Source: Bacillus sp. NTK071 (GTDB lineage: Bacteria; Bacillota; Bacilli; Bacillales; Guptibacillaceae). From it: a stretch of 64,000 bases of DNA. A program made the position numbers and the translations under genes. The notes beneath the pieces were generated by a model, which saw nothing but the letters and a program-made list of their open reading frames with translations, searched no databases and had not been told where the DNA came from. The stretch lies in contig NZ_JAFKOI010000002.1 of NCBI RefSeq assembly GCF_017303315.1, positions 155,396 to 219,395 on the forward strand. The letters run 5' to 3'. Numbering within the stretch: the stretch's first letter is position 1; every line of letters starts with the position of its first letter. This document shows positions 37,527 through 46,742 of this stretch, piece after piece.

Positions 37527-38476
37527 AAAGAAAGACCTTTTTCAATCAAAGTTTTCTCTAGAAAATGCATGAGTTCGTTTCTATATAGCGCTATCCCTTT
37601 GTACTCCGCTATATCGTCAGGAAGGAATTGCATAGTAGTGTAGAACCTTTTCAGCCAAAGGTCATTCTGAATCAAGTCATTAAGCGATAATAAGTAGGTA
37701 TGAATTGAAAAAAGGATATCGTTCGTCATCGGCAACCTTACTAATCGCTGAACTTCGACTCGTAAATGCACCAACTCTCCAACATTCTCATCCGTAACTT
37801 CGAGTCGGAACTTTCCCCAATTTGCATACGTTTCAAGCGGCGTATCAAGCTTATTTGAAATGGTCATCGACCAATTCATTCTTTCCCAAGCTTCGTTCAG
37901 ACGTATTCTTGAAATAAATCTCTCTACTTTACCAATAAAGTCGTTTTGATTAATACCTGGGACAGGGGTGTGAATGGATTTAAATTCCATACCTAATACA
38001 AACGTCAACGACCAATTAGAAGGGAAGCATAATTGACCCGCTTCTAGAAATAGTCCATCATGCCGGTCACCCATGATGATAAGATCCTCTTGAACATGAC
38101 GTCCTATGATATCTAGAGGTAGGAGTTCTATAGAAGAAGAATCACGATATACGAACCTTTCTTCTTCCCCTAGTAAATGGTTTTGGAAACTATATTCCTT
38201 TCCACGCTGTTCCAGAGAAAAATGTTCAGGTTCATTCTTCGCTAATTCGGTAAAAATGAGCCTCATAGCTTCCCACTGTGATTCTAGGGAAATTGGTAAC
38301 GAGCGAAAGCACCTTTTATGGTTTGCTTGTAAAAGCTCTCTCTTTAATTGAATTTCTTCTACATAACGATCTGTCATCGTGACGGAGCGAGTCGGTTCTA
38401 TAAGCGAAGAATTATTCGAATAGACATAACGTTCTTCTGTAAATGGAAATGGGAATTGCTCTACTTTAACTGACAT
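37523..38476 (-). CDS. Haem-dependent oxidative N-demethylase-like protein (DUF3445)
   Basis: A 317-residue protein of the DUF3445/HDOD family, the catalytic subunit class found in dimethylamine monooxygenases. Family blocks present: LFLEAGQLCFPSNWSLTFVL, HTPVPGINQ, ERMNWSMT and LRVEVQRLVRLPMTNDILFS followed by IHTYLLSLNDL. In known relatives the enzyme converts dimethylamine to methylamine plus formaldehyde using a reductase and a DmmA-like partner, both encoded directly downstream. CAGGTGAT precedes the ATG at 38476. The real substrate could be another secondary amine. Confidence 0.8.
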   Translation of the reverse strand: MSVKVEQFPFPFTEERYVYSNNSSLIEPTRSVTMTDRYVEEIQLKRELLQANHKRCFRSLPISLESQWEAMRLIFTELAKNEPEHFSLEQRGKEYSFQNHLLGEEERFVYRDSSSIELLPLDIIGRHVQEDLIIMGDRHDGLFLEAGQLCFPSNWSLTFVLGMEFKSIHTPVPGINQNDFIGKVERFISRIRLNEAWERMNWSMTISNKLDTPLETYANWGKFRLEVTDENVGELVHLRVEVQRLVRLPMTNDILFSIHTYLLSLNDLIQNDLWLKRFYTTMQFLPDDIAEYKGIALYRNELMHFLEKTLIEKGLSL

Positions 38477-38510
38477 TTAAATCACCTGCCATGGTTGATT
38501 TAATTCATTC

Positions 38511-38782
38511 TCATTCTAACCTCAACATTTCATTCGTCTTTATCCCTTCCTTGGTTATCGTTGATGGAGGGAATAGTAGGAACTTAACTTCTCTATCAAA
38601 AAGAATATTTACTAACTCTAGTCCGATATCGTGATGAATCTTATTCTCATTAAAATCTAAATAATCAATATTACTCCTATAAATAATAGAATTATTAGAG
38701 GCGACGTATCGAATTGGGAACGAGCGAAAAACAGCACAGTACCCACCATGAGCTAAGATTTTTCCTAGCGTTTCATTTTCTT
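38511..38782 (-). pseudogene. Open, start-less frame upstream of the DUF3445 operon
   Basis: About 90 codons stay open and end in a stop 35 bases before the DUF3445 start: LGKILAHGGYCAVFRSFPIR, later IHHDIGLELVNILFDREV and FLLFPPSTITKEGIKTNEML. Composition looks coding, but no start codon lies in frame; a TAA is near 38784, and a nearby ATG (with AAACGC after it) is off by one base. I read it as a gene with a 5' frameshift or a truncated remnant. I do not recognise the family. It lies in the operon's message. Confidence 0.45.
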
Positions 38783-38884
38783 AGATGGTCCATCCAAATC
38801 TATTCACAAACCAGCATTTATATTAGAAATTATTTCAAATTTCTCACAATATTGCAACGACGTACCCTTTTTTTAATAATTCAA

Positions 38885-38918
38885 AAAGGCAAACACCCTG
38901 TACAGAGTGTTTGCCTTT
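38885..38918 (-). terminator. Terminator of the LysM hydrolase gene
   Basis: 12-base arms AAAGGCAAACAC / GTGTTTGCCTTT; the reverse strand continues TTTTTGAATTATT. It separates the hydrolase from the amine-oxidase operon. Confidence 0.85.
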
Positions 38919-38923
38919 GACAT

Positions 38924-39505
38924 TTATCTTAAGAACACATGATTTCCAATTTCAGTTGTTACTTCTTTATTGCTAAGATAGCTGCTTTGTGCCTTATCTG
39001 GATTATAGAAATAAAGTGATTCTCTGTCATAGCCTTGATAGGCAAGTGCTTCTTGAACTGCTTTCACAGATTCTGAGCTAGCTGGTTGTTTAATCGTCCC
39101 ATTTAGAACCGGTGAGAATTGAATTCCATCATGAATAACACCATGTAAAGAATCAGGGAAACGGTCGCTTTCTACTCGGTTTAGAACAACAGTCGCTACA
39201 GCAACTTTACCTGCATAGCTTTCTCCTTTTGCTTCAGCTTCAACGAGTCGACTAAGAAGGTCTTTCTCATATTCACTCGGCACAACGGGAAGCTGTAATT
39301 CTTCGCCAGGGGTAATTTCAGCATTGTTTTTATTATTCATAGCTTGTACTTGCTTTGCCGGTACACCATATTTCATTGCAATTTTATATATTGATTCGTC
39401 CTTTTGAACGGTATGCGTTTGATCCTCGGCAGAGCTTTGTGTTGGTAGTGAAAATGATAGAACGCAAAAAGCTGCGATGCCTAACATCGAAATTTTCTTA
39501 AACAC
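38924..39505 (-). CDS. Secreted LysM cell-wall hydrolase (SleB/CwlJ-type catalytic domain)
   Basis: A 193-residue exported protein. Signal peptide 1-26 (MFKKISMLGIAAFCVLSFSL, cleavage near SSAED), LysM domain about 30-75 (HTVQKDESIYKIAMKYGV), and a Hydrolase_2 catalytic domain about 83-193 with the Glu in VEAEAKGESYAGKVAVA and RFPDSLHGVI. Related to YkvT/SleB, which cleave peptidoglycan during germination or growth. It has a ribosome site GGAGG. Its own terminator follows. Confidence 0.88.
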   Translation of the reverse strand: MFKKISMLGIAAFCVLSFSLPTQSSAEDQTHTVQKDESIYKIAMKYGVPAKQVQAMNNKNNAEITPGEELQLPVVPSEYEKDLLSRLVEAEAKGESYAGKVAVATVVLNRVESDRFPDSLHGVIHDGIQFSPVLNGTIKQPASSESVKAVQEALAYQGYDRESLYFYNPDKAQSSYLSNKEVTTEIGNHVFLR

Positions 39506-39608
39506 TAATCATCTACCTCCTTAAAATTTGTCCTATTTCAAAGTAACATAGGAGGTAAATAGCTTTCACTATTAATTCTTTCCAGTATTACCATAACTTT
39601 TGATTCAT

Positions 39609-39642
39609 AAAAAAAGACCGCCCGATTAATCGGACGGTTAAA
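39609..39642 (-). terminator. Terminator of the M15 peptidase gene
   Basis: Stem AACCGTCCGATT / AATCGGGCGGTC on the reverse strand followed by seven T residues. Confidence 0.85.
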
Positions 39643-39719
39643 AGGGGGAAAATTATGTTAGTTTAAATTTACCCCCGTAAATAAATAGATAAACCTCTTT
39701 TTCTATTATTTTTATATTT

Positions 39720-40289
39720 TTATTTTGCAGCGTACTCGCCTGTTTCAGGTCTTTCCCCGTACTTCAATTCTCGTATGGATAAACCAAAATTCATTTGGAG
39801 ATGAGGATAATCTTTAAAGCTTGTCCAATCTCCGCCCCATTGAAATCCCAATTCTTTCGCAATTGATACCACTTCCATCCAATCAGCTTTTCCATTAGCA
39901 TTATCATCACGTTTCATGTCCCAGACGACATCGCCATCATCTAATTTCAGCGCAAAATCAATAGCTAACCCATAGTTATGATAAGATTCTCCACCTGCTA
40001 CGTTTGTCACTACCTGACCTTCTTTTGAACGTCCACGTTCATAGAGTTCATTTTGCTCCTGTTCGGTCCGATGGCCATCGGTTATGACAACTTCAATTCC
40101 TTTCTGAGCAGATCTAGTAATCAACGTATCTTTTGATTCTCTGACTGTTGAATGGAGACTGCTTGGTGGTGGAACCTCTTCTCTCTCGAACAAACCTGAT
40201 GATGGAATGTAGTCGTTTGCTATCGTTAGTACAACGACACCACTGCCTATTAGTAGAAGGATGGTTAGCATACTCTTTATGATTCTCAA
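39720..40289 (-). CDS. M15 family D-Ala-D-Ala/L-Ala-D-Glu peptidase (CwlK/VanY-like)
   Basis: A zinc peptidase acting on peptidoglycan stem peptides. The N-terminal membrane anchor (SMLTILLLIGSGVVVLTIA) is followed by the M15 domain with TDGHRTEQEQNELYERGR, zinc ligands in SYHNYGLAIDFAL (His and Asp) and HLQMNF (His). I choose the TTG at 40289, placed 7 bases after GGAGG; the frame continues upstream without ribosome site. 189 residues. Probably anchored outside the cell. Confidence 0.85.
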   Translation of the reverse strand: MRIIKSMLTILLLIGSGVVVLTIANDYIPSSGLFEREEVPPPSSLHSTVRESKDTLITRSAQKGIEVVITDGHRTEQEQNELYERGRSKEGQVVTNVAGGESYHNYGLAIDFALKLDDGDVVWDMKRDDNANGKADWMEVVSIAKELGFQWGGDWTSFKDYPHLQMNFGLSIRELKYGERPETGEYAAK

Positions 40290-40414
40290 CACGCTCCCTC
40301 CCTCGGCACTAATTCTGATATTAAACTGAGGATAACATACCAATGAAATATCAAATAGCATGACAGCTTGTACGTGAAACTATTGAACTATTGATTTTAT
40401 TTTCTTACTCTAAC

Positions 40415-41125
40415 TTACTTCTTTCCAAGTGAAAATCCATCGAATAGGCGGCCACCAAAAGGAGCGAGCACTTGATCAACAAGCAAGATCACAGCTTCCT
40501 TTTCTCTCATAATATAATAGTGGTCAAAAGCTTTAACGAACTCCTCTGCAAAATTGGAGTCATACTGTTTAAGTGCACGGACAATCCATTTAGACGATCC
40601 AATCCACTGATTGTTTGTTCTGAGGAAAAACTCATGAAGCTGCTCAGCTAGTGTAGCTGCACAAAATAATTCCTCTCCCCTATTTGTAGCACCGATGAAA
40701 TCATCCAGAACGTCTGTAAGAAAATAACGCTTCATTACGATCGTTTCTTCTCCCCACTTTTCTGGGCCTTTTTGCAGAAGAGACGTTGCTTCCTCTTGTA
40801 ACCGAATGGCGCTCTCATTGTCCTGAAGAATGATACCTTCTGAAACCATCCTAGGCAATGATGGCCTCGCTCGTTTGCAGTCCTCTTCGTAAAAAAATTG
40901 GTAGCTTTGTAGATTATGTACATACCACTCCACCGGCCACCCTTTATGGAAGAAGCTCTCACGGTACGAAGCTGAAACAGATAAATCAAACACAACAATA
41001 TCAAGATCTGACGTTTTGGTTGCCTCAGCCCTTACAACGCTTCCTGCAAGAAATGCTGCTTCGCAACTAGGAAATGTGGACAATACAAGCTTTTTAGCTG
41101 TCTGAACAACTTCTTGTAAATCCAT
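40415..41125 (-). CDS. Nucleotidyltransferase-fold protein
   Basis: A 236-residue protein whose N-terminal domain shows the polymerase-beta nucleotidyltransferase motif: AFLAGSVVRAEATKTSDLDI with the G-S and D-x-D pattern, then VEWYVHNLQ. The C-terminal half is helical. Relatives modify antibiotics or RNA/protein targets; the role here is unknown. AAGGTAGG precedes the ATG. Divergent from the AAA-type kinase gene. Confidence 0.8.
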   Translation of the reverse strand: MDLQEVVQTAKKLVLSTFPSCEAAFLAGSVVRAEATKTSDLDIVVFDLSVSASYRESFFHKGWPVEWYVHNLQSYQFFYEEDCKRARPSLPRMVSEGIILQDNESAIRLQEEATSLLQKGPEKWGEETIVMKRYFLTDVLDDFIGATNRGEELFCAATLAEQLHEFFLRTNNQWIGSSKWIVRALKQYDSNFAEEFVKAFDHYYIMREKEAVILLVDQVLAPFGGRLFDGFSLGKK

Positions 41126-41268
41126 CTCTCTAACCTACCTTTTAATTCAAATTAACTTCTCTTTATTCTACCTTAATAAGAAAGTTGCATCTATTCCAAT
41201 TTTGATGGAACACACTACCTAATCTTTCTGGTAAACTTTTGAAGGATACTAGTTAAGAGGGGGTTCTT

Positions 41269-41805
41269 ATGAAACGTATTATAGTAATGGGTATTTCGGC
41301 TGGCGCAGGCAAATCCACTTTTGCGAGGAAGCTTGGGGATCTCCTTCAAATTGACGTGCATCATCTTGATGCGCTTTTCTGGAAACCTGGATGGAAGGAA
41401 GCAACTATAGAGGAGTTTCGTTCTTCTCAGGAGGAAATCGTTACTTCTCCAAGCTGGATTATTGAAGGGAATTATAGCAATACATATGATATACGTGCTA
41501 CGCATGCTGACACGATTATTTATTTAGAGGTGCCACGACTTGTTTGTCTTTATCGCGTTCTCAAACGTTGGGTAACTCATCTTGGTCAAACAAGACCTGA
41601 CATGGGTGAAGGATGCAAAGAAAAAATGGAATTATCCTTTCTTAAATTCATCTGGACAACTTACTACCCACGAAAAGAAAAAATGTATAAGAGATTCGAG
41701 CAATTTAAACAGATGGGACAAAACAAAACAGTAATCAAACTAAAAAACAAAGCGCAAATTCATGATTTTCTTCATGAACTGCAGAGAAAGCATACAATTT
41801 TGTAA
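41269..41805 (+). CDS. P-loop kinase-like protein (DNA topology modulation/FlaR-like)
   Basis: A 178-residue adenylate-kinase-like protein: P-loop GISAGAGKSTFARKL (about 8-22), then HHLDALFWKPGWKE, WIIEGNYSNTYDIRATHADT and LEVPRLVCLYRVLKR. This is the pattern of proteins often called topology modulation protein FlaR. The real substrate is unknown, probably a nucleotide or small molecule. GAGGGGG lies before the ATG. Confidence 0.83.
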   Translation: MKRIIVMGISAGAGKSTFARKLGDLLQIDVHHLDALFWKPGWKEATIEEFRSSQEEIVTSPSWIIEGNYSNTYDIRATHADTIIYLEVPRLVCLYRVLKRWVTHLGQTRPDMGEGCKEKMELSFLKFIWTTYYPRKEKMYKRFEQFKQMGQNKTVIKLKNKAQIHDFLHELQRKHTIL

Positions 41806-41896
41806 GAACCCGTGATAAGATAAGGTGCGGCACGTTTGAATAGGGGTGTACCTGTTTAAACTGTACAGAAAGACTATTTAAGCACATGGAGGCATT

Positions 41897-42358
41897 ATGC
41901 TAACTTTTGAAGAAAAATTAGAAATCATTGAATCATCGTTCCCTGAACTTACTCGAAAAGATGTTTCGCTTGGTCGTGTTAACTTCCATTACGAAGAAGC
42001 AGTTATAGATAAGAAAAACGTTGTGTATCACCTTCACCCAAATGGCAACGGCTATGTGTTTGGTGATCTGATTGAAGGGTATCCATTGGATGAGAGAGGC
42101 ATGGTCAATATCCGTGATTTCTCAAGCAATGAGCTTCGTAAAATTATTGGTGAGTCCATTCACTCTCTTTCAGTACTTCCAGGATCAGATATTGAATCAG
42201 AATTCTGGATGAATGATGAAGATCAAACGCTTGAACTGATGTATGAGCCTGAGCTAGAGCTCTGGAATGTATACGCTGGAGATATACTTGACGGCACATT
42301 CCCATCCAAAAATGAAGCTGTTCAATACCTCGATGAAGAAGGATTTACGCGACAATAA
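41897..42358 (+). CDS. Conserved hypothetical protein, 153 residues
   Basis: Acidic soluble protein beginning MLTFEEKLEIIESSFPEL. The first ~95 residues alternate helix and strand (NFHYEEAVIDKKNVVYHLHP, then NGYVFGDLIEG), and the last part has ELELWNVYAGDILDGTFPS. No family recognised. GGAGGC precedes the ATG and a good terminator follows, so it is a real gene. Confidence 0.75.
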   Translation: MLTFEEKLEIIESSFPELTRKDVSLGRVNFHYEEAVIDKKNVVYHLHPNGNGYVFGDLIEGYPLDERGMVNIRDFSSNELRKIIGESIHSLSVLPGSDIESEFWMNDEDQTLELMYEPELELWNVYAGDILDGTFPSKNEAVQYLDEEGFTRQ

Positions 42359-42360
42359 GA

Positions 42361-42400
42361 AAAGCCTCACAATCCGTGAAATAGGGTTGTGAGGCTTTTT
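42361..42400. terminator. Bidirectional terminator
   Basis: 12-base arms AAAGCCTCACAA (42361-42372) / TTGTGAGGCTTT (42387-42398), then TTATTG; ends the hypothetical gene and the facing GNAT gene. Confidence 0.85.
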
Positions 42401-42405
42401 ATTGT

Positions 42406-42837
42406 TCAACCAATTGGTTTGTAAAAGCCTGTTGACTTCGCCTTGAAACCGCAGCTTTCGTAGAACTTGTGAGCAGCCTTGCGCTCGTCACGATTCCCAC
42501 TATTTAGAACGACAAGTGTAGCCCCTGCTTCAATCGCTCTTTTTTCCGCTTCATTAAGTAGCGTTCTTCCGATTCCTTTTTGTCTGTAGTCCGATGCTGT
42601 TACCATTGTAATGATTCTCGCAACCACTATGTCCGACACATATGAATGTTCAAAATGCATGCCTAGCATACTAATGAGCGTTCCGTTTTCTTCAGTAACA
42701 AGCGTGACATAAGAGCTGTTATTCATAATAGGCTTTAATCTTTCTTTAAGCTGTGAAGCTGGTGCCGGATAGCCCATATCTGATAAAAGCAAACCCACCC
42801 CCTCTTCATCACCTGCTACAGCTTGTCGTATCTTCAT
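42406..42837 (-). CDS. GNAT N-acetyltransferase
   Basis: A 143-residue acetyltransferase: RQAVAGDEEGVGLLLSDMG, then VARIITMVTASDYRQKGIGR with the acetyl-CoA loop R-Q-K-G-I-G-R, and AAHKFYESCGFKAKSTGF near the end. Its ATG overlaps the stop of the MFS gene by 4 bases, so both are expressed together. The acetyltransferase might inactivate the compound that the pump handles, but this is inference. Confidence 0.88.
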   Translation of the reverse strand: MKIRQAVAGDEEGVGLLLSDMGYPAPASQLKERLKPIMNNSSYVTLVTEENGTLISMLGMHFEHSYVSDIVVARIITMVTASDYRQKGIGRTLLNEAEKRAIEAGATLVVLNSGNRDERKAAHKFYESCGFKAKSTGFYKPIG

Positions 42838-44066
42838 TTTATACCCTCCTCTAAGGCATGATGGCTATATCGTTTCGATACTCGTTTGTTCGTAAATAGC
42901 ATCAGCAGCGGCACAATGAGAATGAGTAAGCTAATGACGCCACCCCAGCCTAACCAATCCCATAGAACACCTACCCCTGAGCTACCAGCTGCTACGCCTG
43001 CATAATAGCTAATAAGATAGAAGCTTGAAGCACCGCTCTTATGGTGCTCTGCTGTACTTGCAACAGACGCAGACGCCATAGAATGTGCGATGAAAAAGCC
43101 AGCGCAAACCGTACATAGCCCTACAATGACAATTGTAAAACCATGATAGAGCGTTAGTGCCGCACCTCCAGCAAGAATAAATAATCCAGCCATCATCGTG
43201 CGCCGAAGACCAACATCAGATGAAAGCCTTCCAGCTACAGGCGGTGAAATCACACCAAGTATATACGCAAAATAAGTGAGTGAAATCCATTTCAATGAAA
43301 GAGAAAACGGCTCCTGTTCTAAGTAGAAAGGCAGGTATGTCCATATCCCTGTGAAGATGACCTGAATGAGGAACCCCAGGGTAAATAGCGAAAGCAATCT
43401 TCGGTCCGTCAAGTGGACGAGCATTCCTTTCATATCTTTCATAACACCTCCACTTCCTCCTTTAAAAAAGCGAGAAGCGGGAAGAAGCCAGAAAAAGCAA
43501 AGTGTAGCACCCACCGCAAAGGCTGCTAGCACAAGAAAACTTATCTTCCAGCTGTACAGGTCCGTCAGATACCCTGTTGCAACTCGTCCACTTAGCCCTC
43601 CCATTGCGTTACTCGCAATGTAGATACTTGTCGCAAGTCCGACACTTGATGGATCTACCTCATCTGCAAGATAACCCATGGCTGCTGCAGGAATGCCAGC
43701 AAGAAAAAAACCTTCGATACATCGAATTACAATCAACAATAGAAAAGATTCTGCAAACGGCATCGCAAGTAAGGTTGCGACGACTAATAAGAGTGAGATC
43801 TTCATAACGGCTGTTCTTCCGTACCGGTCTGAGATAAATCCAAGTACAAGAAGACCTGGAATCATCGTTATTACTGGTGTTGACATGAGCAAGCTAGACG
43901 TGGTCGCAGTGAGCTTGAATTCAGCTGCAAAAACAGGCAACAATGGTTGAAAAGCATATAGTGCTGAGAAAATTAGCAAGGCACCACAGCCAAGGCTAAC
44001 CGCTGCTCGCCAGAAACCGGAATCTTTCGATGTGTATTGATTGTTGTTAACCGGTAGATCGGTCAT
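42834..44066 (-). CDS. MFS transporter (YnfM-like)
   Basis: A 410-residue carrier with 12 membrane segments. Loop 2-3 reads GFISDRYGRTAVMKIS (the MFS G-x-x-x-D-R-x-G-R motif) and GRLSSDVGLRRTMMAG repeats it in the second half. It is of the DHA1 type; B. subtilis and E. coli relatives (YnfM, YybF) have no firm substrate. Start at the ATG at 44066, with AAGGTG 9 bases upstream; a GTG at 44078 overlaps that site. Overlaps the GNAT gene downstream. Confidence 0.85.
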   Translation of the reverse strand: MTDLPVNNNQYTSKDSGFWRAAVSLGCGALLIFSALYAFQPLLPVFAAEFKLTATTSSLLMSTPVITMIPGLLVLGFISDRYGRTAVMKISLLLVVATLLAMPFAESFLLLIVIRCIEGFFLAGIPAAAMGYLADEVDPSSVGLATSIYIASNAMGGLSGRVATGYLTDLYSWKISFLVLAAFAVGATLCFFWLLPASRFFKGGSGGVMKDMKGMLVHLTDRRLLSLFTLGFLIQVIFTGIWTYLPFYLEQEPFSLSLKWISLTYFAYILGVISPPVAGRLSSDVGLRRTMMAGLFILAGGAALTLYHGFTIVIVGLCTVCAGFFIAHSMASASVASTAEHHKSGASSFYLISYYAGVAAGSSGVGVLWDWLGWGGVISLLILIVPLLMLFTNKRVSKRYSHHALEEGIK

Positions 44067-44097
44067 AAGTATCAGCACCTTTTTGTCTACTTACTGT

Positions 44098-45720
44098 TTA
44101 TTTTAAAGCATCAGGAAATTGAGTCAGATCAATTCCCCACACAATTGGCATGTAGAAATAGATAGCAATAGTAATAATAACGATCGAGGTTATATTTAGC
44201 CAGAATCCTGCTTTTGCCATATCAGGAATTTTCAAATAACCTGATCCAAAGACTACGGCGTTTGGAGGCGTTGCAACCGGAAGCATAAAGGCACAGCTTG
44301 CCGCTACTCCAGCACCAATCATTAAGGCATAAGGGTGAACCGAGATGGCTGATGAAAGAGATGCCATAATCGGAAACATCATCGTTGCTGTTGCTGTGTT
44401 TGATGTGATTTCTGTTAAGAAAATAACGAGCGTTGTGACAAGGAGCAAGATAACGAAAAGGTGAATACCTGAAAGAATCGTTAATTGATCTCCAATCCAT
44501 TGGGCAAGTCCTGATTCCTGAAATCCTGACGCAATCGCAAGACCAGCTCCGAATAGAAGCAGAATGCCCCACGGAAGTCCTTTGGCAGTCTGCCAATCTA
44601 GTAGAAAAGCGCCCTTCTTTGAAGGTGCTGGTACTAGAAATAGAATAAGAGCTGCCGTCATTGCAATCACGGTATCATTGATGTTTGGATTAAGCTCACT
44701 TAGTACGAATGAACGGCTAATCCATGCAAGCGCTGTAAGCGAGAAGACAGCAAGAATTACTTTTTCTTCAGCTGACATGGATCCGAGATTCCTTCTTTCC
44801 TTCGTAATGACTTCTTTGCCTCCAGGGAGTTCTTTTATTTTCATAGGAAAAGCCATTTTCACAAGATAATACCAGCATCCGAACAGAAGGATCAACATTA
44901 ATGGAACACCAAACATCATCCATCGTGCGAATGATATTTCAATTCCATATAGCTCGTTCACAACAGCTGCAAAGATCGTGTTCGGCGGTGTACCAATGAG
45001 CGTCGCAAGCCCGCCAATTGAAGCACTATATGCAATTCCAAGCATAATTGCTTTTCCAAAATTAAAACGTGGTGCTCCCTCATCTGTATCCATATCAAGC
45101 TGTTCAGAAACTTGATAAATGACAGCAAGTCCAATCGGTACCATCATCATTGATGTAGCTGTATTTGAAATCCACATAGAGAGAAATCCCGTTGCAACCA
45201 TAAAACCAAGCACAATTCTCTCTGTACTTGTTCCGATAGCTGATATAATTACAAGTGCAATCCGTTTATGGAGATCCCACTTCTGCATTGAAAGCGCAAT
45301 CAGAAAACCACCCATAAAAAGAAAGATCGTATTATCCCCATAAGCAGAAGCTGTTAAATCACCCTCAAGCCCACCAGTTAAGGGAAATAAAATCAGTGGT
45401 AGTAGGGATGTAGCGGGAATCGGAATAGCTTCTGTAATCCACCACGTTGCAATCCATACAGTACTTGCTAGAATAGCTAATCCAGCAGCAGAGAGTCCTG
45501 ACGGGTGAAAAAAGATCATTAAACACAAGAACAGTGCAGGACCCAGAAGTAGACCTGTCAATTTCCGCCTATCATAAACCGGATCGGGTTCGGATTGCTT
45601 TATTCCAGTATTTTTTTGTGATGTTTGAGAAGGGATTCCACTCGTGTTTGAAGAAGCGAATGTTAACAGCTCCTTTGCTCGATGGTGCTCATTCCATAAC
45701 TGATTCCAAAGTCCTTGCAT
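44098..45720 (-). CDS. sdcS: SLC13 (DASS) family sodium/dicarboxylate symporter
   Basis: A 540-residue carrier. After a polar N-terminal extension of about 50 residues come 12 or more membrane segments. DASS motifs are clear: two S-N-T signatures (WISNTATSMMMVPIGLAVIY and EITSNTATATMMFPIMASL) and VATPPNAVVFGSGYLK. It imports succinate, malate or related acids with sodium. CTAAGGAGG precedes the ATG. It is followed closely by the MFS/GNAT pair on the same strand, perhaps as a separate unit. Confidence 0.9.
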   Translation of the reverse strand: MQGLWNQLWNEHHRAKELLTFASSNTSGIPSQTSQKNTGIKQSEPDPVYDRRKLTGLLLGPALFLCLMIFFHPSGLSAAGLAILASTVWIATWWITEAIPIPATSLLPLILFPLTGGLEGDLTASAYGDNTIFLFMGGFLIALSMQKWDLHKRIALVIISAIGTSTERIVLGFMVATGFLSMWISNTATSMMMVPIGLAVIYQVSEQLDMDTDEGAPRFNFGKAIMLGIAYSASIGGLATLIGTPPNTIFAAVVNELYGIEISFARWMMFGVPLMLILLFGCWYYLVKMAFPMKIKELPGGKEVITKERRNLGSMSAEEKVILAVFSLTALAWISRSFVLSELNPNINDTVIAMTAALILFLVPAPSKKGAFLLDWQTAKGLPWGILLLFGAGLAIASGFQESGLAQWIGDQLTILSGIHLFVILLLVTTLVIFLTEITSNTATATMMFPIMASLSSAISVHPYALMIGAGVAASCAFMLPVATPPNAVVFGSGYLKIPDMAKAGFWLNITSIVIITIAIYFYMPIVWGIDLTQFPDALK

Positions 45721-46015
45721 AACTTTACCTCCTTAGATCCATTAATCTTTAGTTTAGAATTCGCACCCCCAACCTGTCAATTTATTCATAATTTTGGTAC
45801 TATTTTCTCGAGAGGTGTTAAGGACTTTCGTTTCATTTCATAGAAGGGGTGATCTTAAGACACTATTAAACCCCCTTATATTCCCAAAGGGGACGAATAT
45901 TATAAGTTGATAACGTAATTTTCCAATAATTCTAACTAATAAATCCATCTATGAACTTCGCTGATTTCACCATGTTTCACACCAGGTAGCTCAAAATCAT
46001 TCCAGGGGGTATTTG

Positions 46016-46693
46016 ATGAGAAAGATACAACAGACAACAATCAATTCAGTTGTTAAATACGGGCAAACAAAGCTTCCAAAATCCGCTAACACCGAATGTC
46101 CTGAATGTGGGAACGACGCCTCTTTTCAACTGAAATTTGATTATCAAATTAATCAGGCCGTGTTCTCAACTCTTTCCCGCTGCTCCGTTTGTAAAGAAGC
46201 AGTCCTTTTCATCTTAATTAAAACCTCACATAACGACCGGGGAGAAGAAGTAGAGCTATTCGTTCATCAAACATCATTTACACGCGAACCACTAGGGAGA
46301 CTAGCTAGTACTGCACGACTTCCTGATGATCTTGAACGGGTTTACCGTTCCGCTGTAAATGTACATAATATGAAGGATTGGACCGCTACAGCCGTCATGG
46401 CAAATCGAGTTCTTGAGAGCATCACCGGAAGTTTTCTATCAGATAATGAACTAGGACAACCTCTTTCTAAACAACTTGAGACACTTGCAAAGCAAATTGA
46501 TTTAGAAGAACCCATCGTGAAGCTAGGACACCTCCTCGGGAAAGGCAGCAACTTAAATAACTTGCTTTGTCTTGAGAAAGCAACTAGTGAAGAAACAGCA
46601 AATCTTATTATTGATCTACTAGATTCATTAATCGAATACTTATACATTCTTCCTCAACGTATTGTTCATCTTCAAAAACAAATTGAGGGATAA
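46016..46693 (+). CDS. DUF4145 domain protein with zinc-ribbon motif
   Basis: A 225-residue protein. An N-terminal zinc-ribbon is built by C-x2-C (ECPECG) and a second C-x2-C (RCSVCKEA), and the DUF4145 part covers about 100-200 (YRSAVNVHNMKDWTATAVMA, then RVLESITGSFL). DUF4145 proteins often occur with defence or restriction genes, but no such partner is nearby. Start at the ATG at 46016, after AGGGGG. Confidence 0.8.
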   Translation: MRKIQQTTINSVVKYGQTKLPKSANTECPECGNDASFQLKFDYQINQAVFSTLSRCSVCKEAVLFILIKTSHNDRGEEVELFVHQTSFTREPLGRLASTARLPDDLERVYRSAVNVHNMKDWTATAVMANRVLESITGSFLSDNELGQPLSKQLETLAKQIDLEEPIVKLGHLLGKGSNLNNLLCLEKATSEETANLIIDLLDSLIEYLYILPQRIVHLQKQIEG

Positions 46694-46735
46694 AAAAAAG
46701 ACAGGCGGCTTGAAGTGAGCTGCCTGTCTTTTCTA
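46693..46735. terminator. Bidirectional terminator
   Basis: Stem AAAAGACAGGC-GC / GC-TGCCTGTCTTTT flanked by A and T runs, between the DUF4145 and metT genes. Confidence 0.85.
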
Positions 46736-46742
46736 TGCTAAT

